Positions 35,220 through 48,500 of a stretch of 64,000 nucleotides of DNA are shown in pieces; the first letter of the stretch is position 1, and every line of letters begins with the position of its first letter. The stretch spans positions 1 through 64,000 of the forward strand of contig JAJEKB010021087.1 in NCBI GenBank assembly GCA_022393335.1, in the 5' to 3' direction. The position numbers were made by a program, and so were the translations under genes. The DNA is from Macrotrachela quadricornifera. Lineage: Eukaryota > Rotifera > Eurotatoria > Philodinida > Philodinidae. The notes under the pieces were generated by a model. It saw nothing but the letters and a program-made list of their open reading frames with translations. It had not been told where the DNA came from and ran no database searches.

Positions 35220-37560
35220 CCCAACCCTCAATGAATAATAGAATTAAATAACTTATCGTTTGCTTTGGCGTGAAGGTCGATCTGAAACCATGCGGTTCAA
35301 ACTAGATGACAACTTTCAGTATACTCCTGATGCACTACCAATTTCTATAGGTACCAAGGTATATTGTCAGTCGGTGAAACAACCGTTACTATAAGAAAAT
35401 TTAAAAAAAGGTAGATTTTTTGTATAATATGACACTTATTGTTGAAGTTTATTGAAAAATCATCGATTTTTTCGAACACCAAGATTAATATCCGCAACTG
35501 ACCGCATCTCGATGGTGTGAATTTTTAAGCAATAATGGTACAACAAATTTATATTATACGACTTTTATAGATTTCCTAACTATGAAGTTTATAAAGAACA
35601 GAGTGCATAAGAACATGAATCGGCCTACCTCGAGACTTTGAAAAGAAGTGTATATCGCACTGCAGCCTTAGTTTTGGATATGATTTAGTAATTTTTGACG
35701 CATATAACTATACCATAGTTTTACCACATTTAGATGGCCATATATTAATATTGTATGTATCAAAATATCTCCCCACTCCAATAAAAATTTTCTCACTTGA
35801 AAGAGTCGCATACTCGCCACAAGTAAATATATGATTTGTCCACAAATAGCAAGAATAAGCTAAATTCATGATGAGCAATAGTGTTTCTATCGATATTTTA
35901 CGCATGTCATGAAGAGTCAAGCTTCATAGTCTCTTTCAAAATGGCTTCACAGTGAACTCTCATCTTAAGGTTTTGCTTCAAATTTTGAGCAGTTAAACGT
36001 TCATATAGTTTTCTGTCCTATATTTTATTGGGAAACATTTTCTGAGGCCATATTAGGGACCTGCATGAAAGGTCAGGTTCTCAAAAAATCCCGTTTAGAT
36101 CGTTCGGCTGGACAATCGAGATTCTCTCGAAACTTTTTCGAGATGGTCTATTCAAGATTGAGATATTCTGAAAAAATTGGGAATGGGACAAAATGAAAAA
36201 ATACTAATATTCCGAACGTTTAAGAGTTGCATATTACAGCATGTCATAAACTTTAGTTTTTTGTTTTTCTAAAACTTTTTTGTAATAGGTAGATGAGCAA
36301 TGGAAGTGAAAAACATTGAAAAAATATTACGATATGCTCTTACCGCTGTTCATTATCATTCTATTGATCAGTTGTTTTGTCTCTAACCATAGTTTAGACA
36401 TGCAGTCTTGTTTAAGTCGTGCATTGCGGACATTAATCAACCTGTGAATGAGTGTGACACAGTACCTAATCTGTACTTATTCCTCAAATTGATTTTTTTT
36501 TCTAACATTTCGATCGCGGTAAATATATCTCCTTTTATTATCAAATATTTCATCTGATAAATAACGAAATAGTAATATAATCGTCATTCAGGCATGTTTG
36601 TCGTCCGGTATTGTATTTTCGATAATATACCAGTTACTAGTGAATATGTCAAGCAATTATGTATCTGGGCACATTAGTTTACTATTACTGTAAGCGAAGC
36701 GGATTCTTCTTTAATAGAACAATTTCTATGTATGTATTTGAAGAAACGGGATGAAAAGAATTTTACTAAATAATTTCGAAACAAATTTGGGACAAGATGC
36801 TCTCAGTCGAAATATTGCAAAAAACTACTAAACGGGATATATGATATTCGGAGTAAGAAAAAGTTTGCCCCGCACATCTCTGAAGTAAATACTGCCTAGA
36901 AGTGTGAATGTTTAGACTTTTGACATTTCAGTCCCCCACCTAATGCTTCTAAAATCCATGTACGAAAGATTTCCATCTCAAGATGTTGCTTCTGTTTTAT
37001 TTTCGGATACACTTTGGTATAATTTCCTTCTTTTAAGTTTTGCAGTTAAAACTTGTCGAGGCCGAACATAATTTGAAATAATGACTACATATACTTCAGT
37101 CTTCTCAATCACTTTGAAAATGCTTCTAAAATAGATTAAGGCTAAAATCTCTGAATAAGAGTTTGATGCCACTTTTTCTAGTCTATACGCTAGTGTAGTT
37201 TAGTTTTCCTTGTTGTTTAGTTAACATTTTCGAGGATAAGTACCATAAAAGATAACGTAGGCATTCTTTAGAGTGACTGAGACTCCTGAACTATATATAA
37301 CCAACACTTAAGGAAATTTTTTGAGCTAAAATTTTTCGTTAGCAATCTATCTGAAAGGACAGTATATCAGCGAGAATTCCCAAAAGATTTGCACAAAATA
37401 ATTAACCCTTTGGTTACAGATCACGTATACATATGTTTTGAATTTTTGCAGATATTATTATTCCGTTTTCTGAAAGAGAGAAATATACGATCGTAAATTC
37501 CTTTAAAGTTAGTCTGGCTGTCCTAACCAATGAGAAAAGAGCAATGATTATATCGATGAT
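35220..37560. other. Unannotated AT-rich region
   Basis: No gene, transposase motif or long inverted repeat recognised on either strand. Only short frames without similarity to anything I know. Confidence 0.4.
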
Positions 37561-37569
37561 AATAGAACA

Positions 37570-38220
37570 TAATAGTTCCTAAAAATGTTCGCAAAAAGTT
37601 TTTGGGGTCGGAGAATCGAATGGTATCATTAGCTTTTTGTGATTTTGCAAAAAAGAATTTTTTTACTGCAAAAGAATATTTTTTTTTTAAAATAATGATT
37701 TTGTTTATAGAGTTTGACAGAAGGGTTCTTGGGGCCGGAGAATGGAATGGTAGTGTTTTTTTTATGATTTTTCAAAAATATTTTTTTACCCCAAAAAAAT
37801 GATTTTTTATAAAATTTCGCCAAAGCACTTTTAAAGGCGAGCAATGAATTGGCATGATTAGGTTTCAAAAGTTTATAAATCTATTACTCTAACGACTGAA
37901 GAGAGAGTGATACGGAAAAAAATGAAATGCGTTTACTTGTTTTTGTCAGGTCAAGCGTCAAAAAAACGTGTTCTTAGAAAAACCANNNNNNNNNNNNNNN
38001 NNNNNNNNNNNNNNNNNNNNNNNNNNNNNNNNNNNNNNNNNNNNNNNNNNNNNNNNNNNNNNNNNNNNNNNNNNNNNNNNNNNNNCCAACAAAAAACCTC
38101 AACTTTGAAAAAATCGACTTTTAACGTTCCAGTAAAGGTTATCAGGGTCGAGGAATCGAATGATACCATTAATTTTTTCAATTTCTTTAAATAATTTTTT
38201 ACTAAACCAATGCTTTTTTA
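37570..38220. repeat. Tandem repeat interrupted by an assembly gap
   Basis: Units contain GGGGTCGGAGAATCGAATGG, GGGGCCGGAGAATGGAATGG and, past the gap, GGGTCGAGGAATCGAATG, each followed by (T/A)-rich runs. The spacing of the first two is about 120 bp. Exactly 100 Ns (37986-38085) stand inside the array, so its true length is unknown. Confidence 0.7.
37986..38085. other. Assembly gap (100 N)
   Basis: A run of exactly 100 unknown bases, the usual placeholder for a gap of unknown size. Confidence 0.98.
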
Positions 38221-40080
38221 CGAAATAACGATTTGTTTAGTCGATTGGAAGAGAGATCATATAACATAAAATAGGTTTGTAGTTATACAGGTATGCTTCC
38301 TTCGAAAGTTTCTCTGTATCTTTCGGTATCCAAACCAATCTGAAAACGTTATCAGCTAGATTAATATCAAAAGTTAGTAGTATTCTAGTTGAAAACTATA
38401 TGAAGGGTAAAGAATTTGCATCTGAAGTCAAATTTATTGTTAGTAATAAGTTACTAAACAATTAGTAATTAGTTTTACTTTTTTTCCTATGAAGTTTAAT
38501 CCAAGATGCTCAAAGATTAATAAATGAAAACTGAGTTGATTTGTGAAATATTTAATAGTAAATAATATAAACTGCCTCCAGGAATACTGCACCAAAGACA
38601 ATTGAATATAAGAAGTCGAAATCTGAAGTTAGGTTTTCAATATTGGTATTTATTAAATAGTAATAAATTAGTAAATCGTCGTTTCTAATAAAACTTAACT
38701 GATCGTCATCGAGCACGGAATATACGAATTCGAAATCTGTAACAATGTTTGTGATCTATTTCTTAGCTTTCTTTGATAAACTGCTTGTTGTTTTAAGATT
38801 GACTCACGGATATTCGAGGGTCGTGAATCTATATTCGATATTGTTTCTAATATAAAAAGTTTTCTTTATTGATTACTATATGTCAGATCTTAGAGTGAGA
38901 TTTGCACAAAACTATGTGAAAAGGAAGCAACTGTCTGAAGTTCTGTTGTTGAGTCTCCATAAATGTCAACCGTAAAATTATATTTCAGAATATACGAGGC
39001 TCTTATGAAGACTACAATGTGGTGTACTTTATTTATAGCAATTCTTAAACAGTTTTCCTCTTTTAGTATCTTCTTAACGGGCGTATTCACAAATACTCAG
39101 TAGCTTACTGAGAAGAATTTAACGAGATGCATCCATTAACTTCAAAGCGGAACTAATATCGGTCGATCTAGTGGCGTTAAATATGCAAATGACTAATCGC
39201 AAATGACCGACCAAAGTGAGGCCGACGAACGACTAGACGTTGATTTAAAAACTTTATCATAAGTAGAATAAGTGAGCGCTGAGGCACTTTGAAAAAATGG
39301 CGAATAATTCAATTCTCGACGTAAAATAATTTTTTATTAGACATTTGACGTAAAAAAGACCTACTCATCAAAGGACTTCTGAATTCTAATATGGTGTTAT
39401 TTGCTTGTTATCATTCCGAATTCCTGCTCACTTAGTTCCGAACATCATATGTTTTCTCTTATATCAGGAGATCGTAACGAACAAATGTTACAGGAAATCC
39501 CAATGAAAAGTTCGGGCGAAATGATTTATTCCTGTTTTCTTGACTGAGAGGGGGAATCATGAAAAACATAAGTCTGTGTGTGTGCTTGTTCAGGGTACTA
39601 GGTCAGGCTAAAGTAACTTAGCTGAAGTCGATGGGAACGCTGCGTTTTGTCTCAGTTTTTCGTTATGAACTGCGGTTGAGCTATAGTTCAGGCGACTCAT
39701 GTTAGTACTCTATCAATGCATTAGATAAGTCAAAAAATGTTATCTATGATGAGAAAATCGTGGGTGCTTGATATTTTTCGTATTTAAGCTTGATAGTTTT
39801 GGTTTTAGAAATCATAAAATGTGGGCAATTCGTTCACACTGAGGTGACTAGAGCGTCACATTTGTTGACCATTTATCTATCAATGATTCTCGAAATAGAT
39901 AGAATGAATTTCGTCGAGGGTTAAGTGAGTCATCTTTGACAAGTGTTACTTGTTTAAAAAAGACTACGAAAAAACGATTTTTTTTAAAAATTTAATCAAA
40001 GATTATCTAGATCAAGAAATCGATCGATAACATTAGTTTTTGTAAAAATTTGAAAGGAGTTTTTGATTGCAGAATGTTTT
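38220..40080. other. Unannotated AT-rich region
   Basis: No gene recognised. A weak match to the gap-side tandem unit recurs near 40010-40060 (AGAAATCGATCGATAACATTAG), suggesting older copies of the repeat. Confidence 0.4.
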
Positions 40081-40086
40081 TTTGTA

Positions 40087-41049
40087 TACAGGGTTGGAAA
40101 AAATCTTTTGATAGGGGGTACCACCATATTTTCAAATAGTGTTAATAATGAATTTTATACCAAATGAAAGCCCGTCAAGAACGGAATTTATTGATGTTAA
40201 ATAGTAAGGGTTATGAAAATTTTTTAATATCGAACTTACGAAGCTTTCAGAAATTTTATACTTTTTCTGCGGTGGAAAAGTAAGATGCCAATAATTTAAA
40301 AATAGAGTAAAACATTTATCTTGAATATTTTTACATGGTTTGATAGAACCCGTCGAGCTCTACAAAACTATACATACGAAAAATTTTCTGAATCATTTGT
40401 TTTTCTGAAAATACATTAAAAAAAGTATTTGGAAAATCTTTAAGAACGTTTAAAAAAGTCATATTTTTGATATGAAAGAAAAACACTCGATTTTTCAATA
40501 AAATTAGCTTCTCTCATTATTTTTCCTACCTCAGACGTTTTGAAATGTACTTAATGGATAAAATTTTTCATGCGGCATAAAATGGGTATATTTCAAAACG
40601 TCTGAGGTAGCAAAAATAATGAGAGAAGCTAATTTTATTGAAAAATCGAGTGTTTTTCTTTCATATCAAAAATATGACTTTTTTAAACGTTCTTAAAGAT
40701 TTTCCAAATACTTTTTTTAATGTATTTTCAGAAAAACAAATGATTCAGAAAATTTTTCGTATGTATAGTTTTGTAGAGCTCGACGGGTTCTATCAAACCA
40801 TGTAAAAATATTCAAGATAAATGTTTTACTCTATTTTTAAATTATTGGCAACTTACTTTTCCACCGCAGAAAAAGTATAAAATTTCTGAAAGCTTCGTAA
40901 GTTCGATATTAAAAAATTTTCATAACCCTTACTATTTAACATCAATAAATTCCGTTCTTGACGGGCTTTCATTTGGTATAAAATTCATTATCAACTCTAT
41001 TTGAAAATATGGCGGTAGCCCCTATCAAAAGATTATTTCCGACCCTGTA
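40087..41049. mobile_element. Near-perfect 963-bp palindrome (foldback element)
   Basis: Arms 40087-40549 and 40588-41049 are reverse complements with a 38-nt spacer. Mismatches cluster in the outer 70 nt; the inner 390 or so are almost identical. Ends read TACAGGG/CCCTGTA, so a TA target with CAGGG termini is possible. No transposase is encoded. Confidence 0.88.
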
Positions 41050-41759
41050 CTCAAAAAGTGAGTATACTCTAGAATCGGTCAATGTGTCCAGTCGTCCAAC
41101 CGTTTTACACGACAACTCTTCACAATTACATTCGATTGAGCTAAAATTTTGTGCACAGAATTTCTCATTAATATCTCGGTCGAGTTCAAAGATGAGAATG
41201 ATCCGTCAAGACGTGGGTGAATCGTCGAAAAAATTGTCATTATTCACCAGACCATTCCTGAGAGAGGGGGACACAGGGATTTTTTCAAAAAATTTTTTTT
41301 TTCTCAGAATTATTCACAACATATATGAATCAATTCAGTTTTTGAAGCTGATTTCAAATATGATATTAATTTTGAATCAATTCGTAGTTTTTTAAGTGAA
41401 AGTTGCCTAAATAGGGTCCCAAAATATACAAAATCTGCATCCTGAGGCCATTGTGCCTAAATATGTCTCTGGTGACTAGCGGTTTTGGGCCGCTCTAGAT
41501 GCATGGCTTTGTTGCTACTAAAAAAAGTTATCAAATGGAACAAAATTTGAACTCGACAGCTATTTATATTGGGTGATTATTATGAAAACTAGCTATACCC
41601 CCGTTCAAACTGCACGATTTTCTTGGTTGTGGACGAATTATGGTTATCACGTGTTGTGTAATTTAAGAGACGCGCGCAGAGACCCGTTAGTATTACCCAG
41701 CAAACATCGTAAGAAGGTGGACTTGACTTGTTTTGTGTATACCATGGGCTAATATTATA

Positions 41760-42085
41760 CTTCGACTGTTATCCATACGAAACATAGGGTTGTTCGGGCC
41801 CTATTAAAGACACCTCTTAATAACTCCTAAATGGCCCGAATATGTCCATGCTTTATTGAAATAATAGCTGAAAAAACACTTGCTGAAATCTGATTGGCTG
41901 AAATCTTGTATATCCCATCGGGTGATATTAGAGTTCAACTATAATCCATATGAAACATGGGACTGTCCGGGTCATATCAAGAACTTCTCTTGATAACCCG
42001 TAATGGCCCGCATATATCCATGGTTCATGCGAATAATAGCAGAGAAAAACGCTTGCTAAAATCTGATTGGTTGAAAAAATTGGCC
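41760..42085. repeat. Tandem duplication, unit about 165 bp
   Basis: Two adjacent copies share, in order, ATCCATA(C/T)GAAACAT(A/G)GG, CTCTTAATAAC / CTCTTGATAAC, TGGCCCG(A/C)ATAT(G/A)TCCATG and TGCTGAAATCTGATTGG / TGCTAAAATCTGATTGG. No coding frame conserved. Confidence 0.7.
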
Positions 42086-42089
42086 AATG

Positions 42090-43140
42090 GGAGAGGGACC
42101 AGATGCAACATTCGACATTATATATATAGATACTGATACCTCTCTTTCCAAAAAGAAACTCTCTCTTCATCGACACAATGTTGCAATAAAATCGGTATTA
42201 ACTACTCGATGATGATATCTAACGTCTATTTTTACCATATTCTATATGATAGAATCAGGTATATTTTACAAAAAAACTAAGTATTATTTTTGATATGGTT
42301 GCTCATCATGCACATATATGTATTATATCATGATATTGAAGAAAAAAGTTTCCTTTCCGCTCACATGATCTTTCAATGAAATGAATACCAGACAATAGAG
42401 AGTTGGTTGGTACATTTATTTCGCCGTGATTGCTGCACTGAAGAGACATTTTTTCGAGAAGAATTCTAATGATTTTCTGTTTGTTGATTAGCATTTGTAT
42501 ATTTTTATGTATGTTCTTTGAGAATTAGAAGATTGACCTGAGCGAAAAGTTACACATTGAATCATATACTTATACAGGCAAGTAACGTTTATCGAAATTC
42601 GACTCAGTTGGCTCTAGACTGTCGCAGTTTACATGCGGATATGATTGGATTCAAATGTGAACAATAGTTCATTAATATTTACTTATAGATAAGATACACA
42701 TGACAATGATTGTTGTATCGAATTATCTCATCTTTAATATAACAGATCATTTTATTTTGCATAAAAAAATGGTTGACAGTGTAATATACTTTCATTCATT
42801 AAAAGAATATCACCCATACAGTTTTGCTTATTATCACAGAGACTATATATCAAATGTTGTAATCGTTCTACTATTTGTCAATACATAGCCTTTTTTTATT
42901 ATTTAAGTAAACTGTAAAAGACAATCAGACTAACAGATTAAGTAACAACATTTTACAATGATATACCTCCTAAACTTTTAAAATTGTCAAATTAAAAATG
43001 CACACTTTTTGAAGCTTCTATGTAGGGCGCTAAAAAAGTTTCTTCGCCCGGTTCTTCTAGAAGCCGTATTTTAAGGACATCTATCTATATTATAATGTTG
43101 AGTGTCTGACTGTTACCGGGTAAAAAAACATTTATATTAA
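42090..43140. other. Unannotated AT-rich region
   Basis: Between the tandem duplication and the maT element. Nothing recognised. Confidence 0.4.
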
Positions 43141-43148
43141 AAAACATC

Positions 43149-44701
43149 TAACGGGTGAGTCAAAATGAATGGCGCTCTCAGTATTTTTCATATAACTCAT
43201 TCATTTTTCAATGTTTAAAAAAGAATTTTTTTACCATAACATTCCTCGTCAAATTCTCTACAAAACGTAGATATTTTTATTATCTTAAATAATCTCCATT
43301 ATTTTGTGAGATGCGATACAATCGATTGGTCCAAGAAGCACAACTTTCAAACACAACATTTGTTCGAATTTTTTTTATCGCACGTTTTAGTTCTGGAATC
43401 AAGGTTGATTGAGATGTCACTTTATTCCAGTTGATGACCTTCACAAATTCATCCCAAATGCAGTAATCCAATGGGTTGAGATCAGGACTATTGGGTGGCC
43501 AATGGTCTTTATCAATAAATCCTGGAAAAGTTTCTTAATCATCATCTTTATTTCTGAAAATGAAAAGCGAAGATTTACAGAAACTGGTACTTTTGAAACA
43601 TCAAAATGGTGATAATCCAACAAAGGTTTTTCGTGATTTGAATGGAGTTATCGGTTTAACAACGATCACAAGATGATCAATGAAACTGGTTCTATCAATT
43701 TATCAGTATCGTCAGGTCGTCCACGTACAGCTCGAAGTAATGCCAACATTGAGAAGGTCAAGCAAAAGCCACAGTGAAAAAAGGTATCGACTAGAAAAGT
43801 TGCATTTGACCTAGGTATATCTCAAAAAAGTGCTCATAGAATTCTTCGGAATGATCTTGGTCTTCGACCTTATAAACATCTGATCGAACCAGCACTCACC
43901 GAGAAACATAAAGAAAAAAGAAAAAAGTTTGCTAACTGGGTACGAACAAACTTTCGAAAGCAGGAAACATTAAAAATTCTGTTTTCTGACGAAAAGATGT
44001 TCGACATTGATGGTGTTTACAATACCCAAAATGATCGTATTTGGGCTGCAAGTCACGATGAAGCTAATGAGAAAGGTGGTATTCATCAGAAAAATAAATT
44101 CCCTGTGAAAGTCATGGTTTGGCTTGGTGTTTGTTCAAAAGGTATATCTCCATTGGTGATATTTGAACAAGGTACAGTCAACCATGATCGATACATTAAA
44201 GAGGTGCTTCCTATAGCACTTAAATATGGAAATTACGTATTTGGCAATGATTGGACATTCCAACAAGACGGTGCTAAACCCCATACTCATCATTTAACAC
44301 AACAATGGTGCCATGATAATTTTCCAGGATTTATTGATAAAGACCATTGGCCACCCAATCGTCCTGATCTCAACCCATTGGATTACTGCATTTTGGGATG
44401 AATTTGTGAAAGTCATCAACTGGAATACAGTGACATCTAAATCAACCTTGATTCCAGAACTAAAACGTGCGATAAAAAAAATTCGAACAAATGTTGTGTT
44501 TGAAAGTTGTGCTTCTTGGACCAATCGATTGTATCGCATCTCACAAAATAATGGAGATTATTTAAGATAATAAAAATATCTACGTTTTGTAGAGAATTTG
44601 ACGAGGAATGTTATGGTAAAAAAATTCTTTTTTAAACATTGAAAAATGAATGAGTTATATGAAAAATACTGAGAGCGCCATTCATTTTGACTCACCAGTT
44701 A
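43149..44701 (+). mobile_element. maT-type (DD37D) mariner with inverted duplication of its 3' end
   Basis: Terminal repeats TAACGGGTGAGTCA (43149-43162) and TGACTCACCAGTTA (44688-44701), outermost TA being the likely target duplication. The left 385 bp (to about 43535) is not merely a short terminal repeat: it is an inverted copy of the right end including the last 70 or so transposase codons. The element therefore looks like one whose 5' end was replaced by an inverted copy of its 3' end. Confidence 0.85.
43559..44570 (+). pseudogene. maT-type mariner transposase pseudogene
   Basis: Begins MKSEDLQKLVLLKHQNGDNP, has GRPRTARS, then KVAFDLGISQKSAHRILRND (second helix-turn-helix) and the catalytic blocks ILFSDEKMFDIDG, WTFQQDGAKPHT and PPNRPDLNPLDYC. 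The second and third aspartates are separated by 37 residues, the maT spacing. Damage: a frameshift and stop around 43670, a stop after VKQKPQ (43775), and one extra T near 44390 that ends the frame after DYCILG; the C terminus (FVKVINWN...) continues in the next frame to 44570. Catalytic residues remain, but the frame is broken at least three times. Confidence 0.85.
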
Positions 44702-44814
44702 CTTGTTTTTTTAGGTTCTTACGGCAACCTGTTCAAATAAATTCTTTTGATCTTTCTGTTTCAGCTGATGCATATTCTAGTGTGGGACTATTCCATTAGA
44801 GTATATGTATATTA

Positions 44815-45290
44815 TTATTCCTATACGTACTGAATCCCGGTGAAATCAGATCGAAACTAATGTAAAATACTGAATAGTCCTCTTTTCTTTGCTGGAAAGG
44901 TTCGACTAATCCCAATAGATCGTGATAAAATTCGATAATTGGATTCATGAGAATTAATTGAATCCGATCTTTTTTTGGACGGAAGAGCTCCCAGGAGATT
45001 AATGAATGATCGGATCCGACATGCTTTTTGCCGAATTCCTATCAGCCGAATTCTGACCCAGGTTTCGTCGGGCTGTATCGGAAACAGAATGAAGTCTGAA
45101 CAGATCCGACCGAATTTCTTTATGCTTCTGTTACAATCTGACGAAATCCGGTTGATGGAAATCCGACAAAAATTATGTCGGATCCGTTTAGGTTTTCATG
45201 AAAGATGTCGAATTTCGACGAAATTCGACGCGGCATCTGACCGAAAACGATCGGATTTACAGGCCAGACTGAATCTCCTGGGAGTAACAA
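44815..45290. repeat. CGGAT-rich repeat tract
   Basis: Same composition and word content (ATCCGA, CGGATC, GACGAAATCC) as 19440-20440, with a clear shared right end. It lies just downstream of the ABC transporter's stop codon. Confidence 0.65.
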
Positions 45291-45501
45291 AAACCATAGA
45301 TTACATTTAAAAGGATCACAAGAACTATCAGATAGATAATAATATATTTAAATATTCATAGCAATATAGTGTTATCTATTATTGCTAAAAAAGGTTTTAA
45401 GTTAATATTATATTTTGTGATAGTAATGATGTCAAATTTTTGAAAGAGTCTTTTTTAATTATCGTATAAATTGTTGTGATTTAAAAATGTTATAAACACT
45501 A

Positions 45502-48500
45502 TTATTCCGATGCATTTTGGTTAAGCATTGTATGATATACTCCATGTCGATGAACCAATTCTGTGTGAGTACCACTTTCTATTACTTGTCCTTCATCAAT
45601 AACACAGATAAGATCACATGAACGAATAGTTGAAAGGCGATGAGCAATAGTGATTGATGTACGATTCGTATTTTCTTTTAGAGATTTTTCAAGAACTTGT
45701 TGTATTAACTATAAAACATATCAGCCTTCCTTTAAACGAAAAAGAAAATAAAATAAAACAAACTTGTTCATTGTGTGTATCCATTGCACTGGTAGCTTCA
45801 TCTAAAAGTAATATTTTTGGTTGACGAAGAAAAGCTCGAGCAATGGCAATACGTTGTTTTTCACCACCTGATAAATAACCACCTTTTAACCCTGCTCTCG
45901 TATCATAGCCCTAATATTAGATGTAATGATAGATAATGAATATCACACAACTTTTTACTTTAGGAAGATGTTGAATAAACTGATGAACATTGGCTTTCTT
46001 AGCTACTTCAATAATGTCTTCCATTGGAACGTTTTCTTTTCCATATGCTATATTCTCAGCAATTGTTAAATCGAATAAGACTGGCTCTTGGCTTACAAGA
46101 CCAATGCGAGAACGAACCCATTGAATATTAAGATCTCGAATGTTGACACCATCAAGAAGCTACATTTTGTTAAAGAAGTTTATGGATTTATCAAAACATA
46201 AAAAGGAAAATATAACTCACCACTTGACCATGTGTAACATCATAGAATCTCTCTAAAAGCTGAATAATTGTTGATTTACCACAACCAGATTCACCTAGAT
46301 AAATGATAATATATAATCAGTTCATTGAAATATGTAACTAGAACATACCGACAAGTGCAATATCTTGACCTAAATAAAAGTTTCAAAGTAAAAATAAACG
46401 AATTTAAATATCAAGCACACTTACTAGACTTGATTGACAAGCAAAATTTTTTAAGAATACGTACTCCTGGTCGAGCTGGATAAACGAAATACACGTCTTT
46501 CAATTCAATTTCACCACGAAAATTATCCTAAATATATATATGTATATTGTTTACAGTATATATTACTAGTTCATAGGTAAACATAATGTTTCAGGTAATG
46601 TTTACTTACTAATGTTCGACCTTTTGTTGAACTATTGTCAATAGCTGTCTCACGATCGAACAAATCAAAGAAACTTTCAGCACTAGATAATGAAATACCC
46701 AAATTGTCAAATCTAGACCAAAACCATTGAAAGTACAAAGAGAGAAAAAGATAATAATCATAATTACTTACGTTCTTAAGGTAGTACGAAGAGCTTGCAT
46801 GAAAAAGGTAGCAAAGGGAAAAACCCTAAAATAATATATAATTAAGGTAGTATTGTTGTCCAGATTATAGAATAATAGTTTTATTTACATTATCATTTTC
46901 TCCGGTTCTATTTTTCCGTCTTGAACAAGAATCAAAATACGCCAATAAGTAACTGCTGTAGTAAATGAAACTAAACTCCAAACAATGGCATTTAAAACTG
47001 CTATTATCACTGTATAATTTCGATAAATTCTGTAAAATATAACTAGAAAAGATCAATAAAATCTCAATTAACTTACATATATGATTCCTGCAATAATTCC
47101 GTAAATTTTTTTAAAACTGTTTTCTCGATCATCAAGTGTTTTACTGTACGCATATTATGAAGAACTTCATTAGCAAGCTACGAAGAGAAAATGAAGTCTA
47201 TACAGATAATCTTTTTTCTAGCAAATAGAAAGTCAATCAAACATTAGATTATTTATATTATGTTTTAATTTATCGAAGTCAGTGAATAACAATATAATCT
47301 TACCGAACTTGCTCGTTCTGTTAAAGAACGGCTGCGTATGGATAGACGTTTTTGTGTTTTCACATTTATGTAAACAACAACGATGAGCAGTAAAAGACCC
47401 ACAAAGATAATTATTGTTATTTGCCAACTGAAAAACGATCCAAGTAGCAAGGCGAAAACCACCATAGCTAGAGTTTCACAGACAATGCCTAATCGAGTTC
47501 CGGTCATTTTTTGAACGGCTAATGCATCAGATGAGAGACGACTACAAATAGCACCAACACCATTTTCTGTCCTATCAAAATATGCAACTTCTTGACGGAG
47601 TAGACATGCAAGAGCTAGAGTCCGAATACGATGTGTCAGTTTTGCACCGACTATAGCAAAAGTAGAAAACTATGAAAACATATAAGATACATCTTAACTG
47701 ATTCTATCAAACATGTTCCTACTTGCAAAACACGAATTGCCATTGTAATAATACCTAGCAATATCATGAGACCACTGGCGATGAGTACATTGCGCAACTG
47801 TACGCTATACGTACAACTTGTAAGTGCCTATAAAAATACACAAATTATGGTTATTTATATAAAATATTGACTCAAAAAAGAGTAACTTACAAGAACTTGT
47901 CTTAGAAGTAAGAGTGCCAAAATTGGTTGAGCTGCTCCAGCACCAACACAAGCTACACATCCCAACATAATAATTGCCCATTCTGGACGATTCATAGATA
48001 AAAGTCTCATAAAGATATCTTGCTTTTTTTGTGATGATGATTCTTTCTGAAAAAATAATTAATGTGAAAAAAAAAATTATGTGCAAGAAGCTATAGGACA
48101 TACTTCTGATTTTGAAGGGCGTCTTTTGTCCCCGTCAAGTTCAGAAAGTTCAACTATTCGACCGAAATACATTATTGTTTTTTTTTCAAAAAATATATTA
48201 CGCAATAAAACTACATACTCATTTGTTGTTTATCTATTTCATCAATTACTTCTTCCTTTATTGATTCATCCTTGTCAACATCTTCTATTCGTACCTTGTT
48301 TTGAGAGTTGAACATTCCTTGATATATGCCTTCTTCTTTTTCCATCAATATTTTATGTGTACCCTGCTCAACTACTTTTCCCTTATTCAGAACATAAATA
48401 TTATGGGCATTTTGGATTGTTGTCAAACGATGAGCAATGACAATTGTTGTGCGACCTATCACAACAGTAAAATGTAAAACAAATTATAACAAAAAATATT

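Noticed and set aside
43280..43623. Separate small minus-strand genes at the left of the maT element
   Set aside because: They are the inverted copy of the transposase 3' end.
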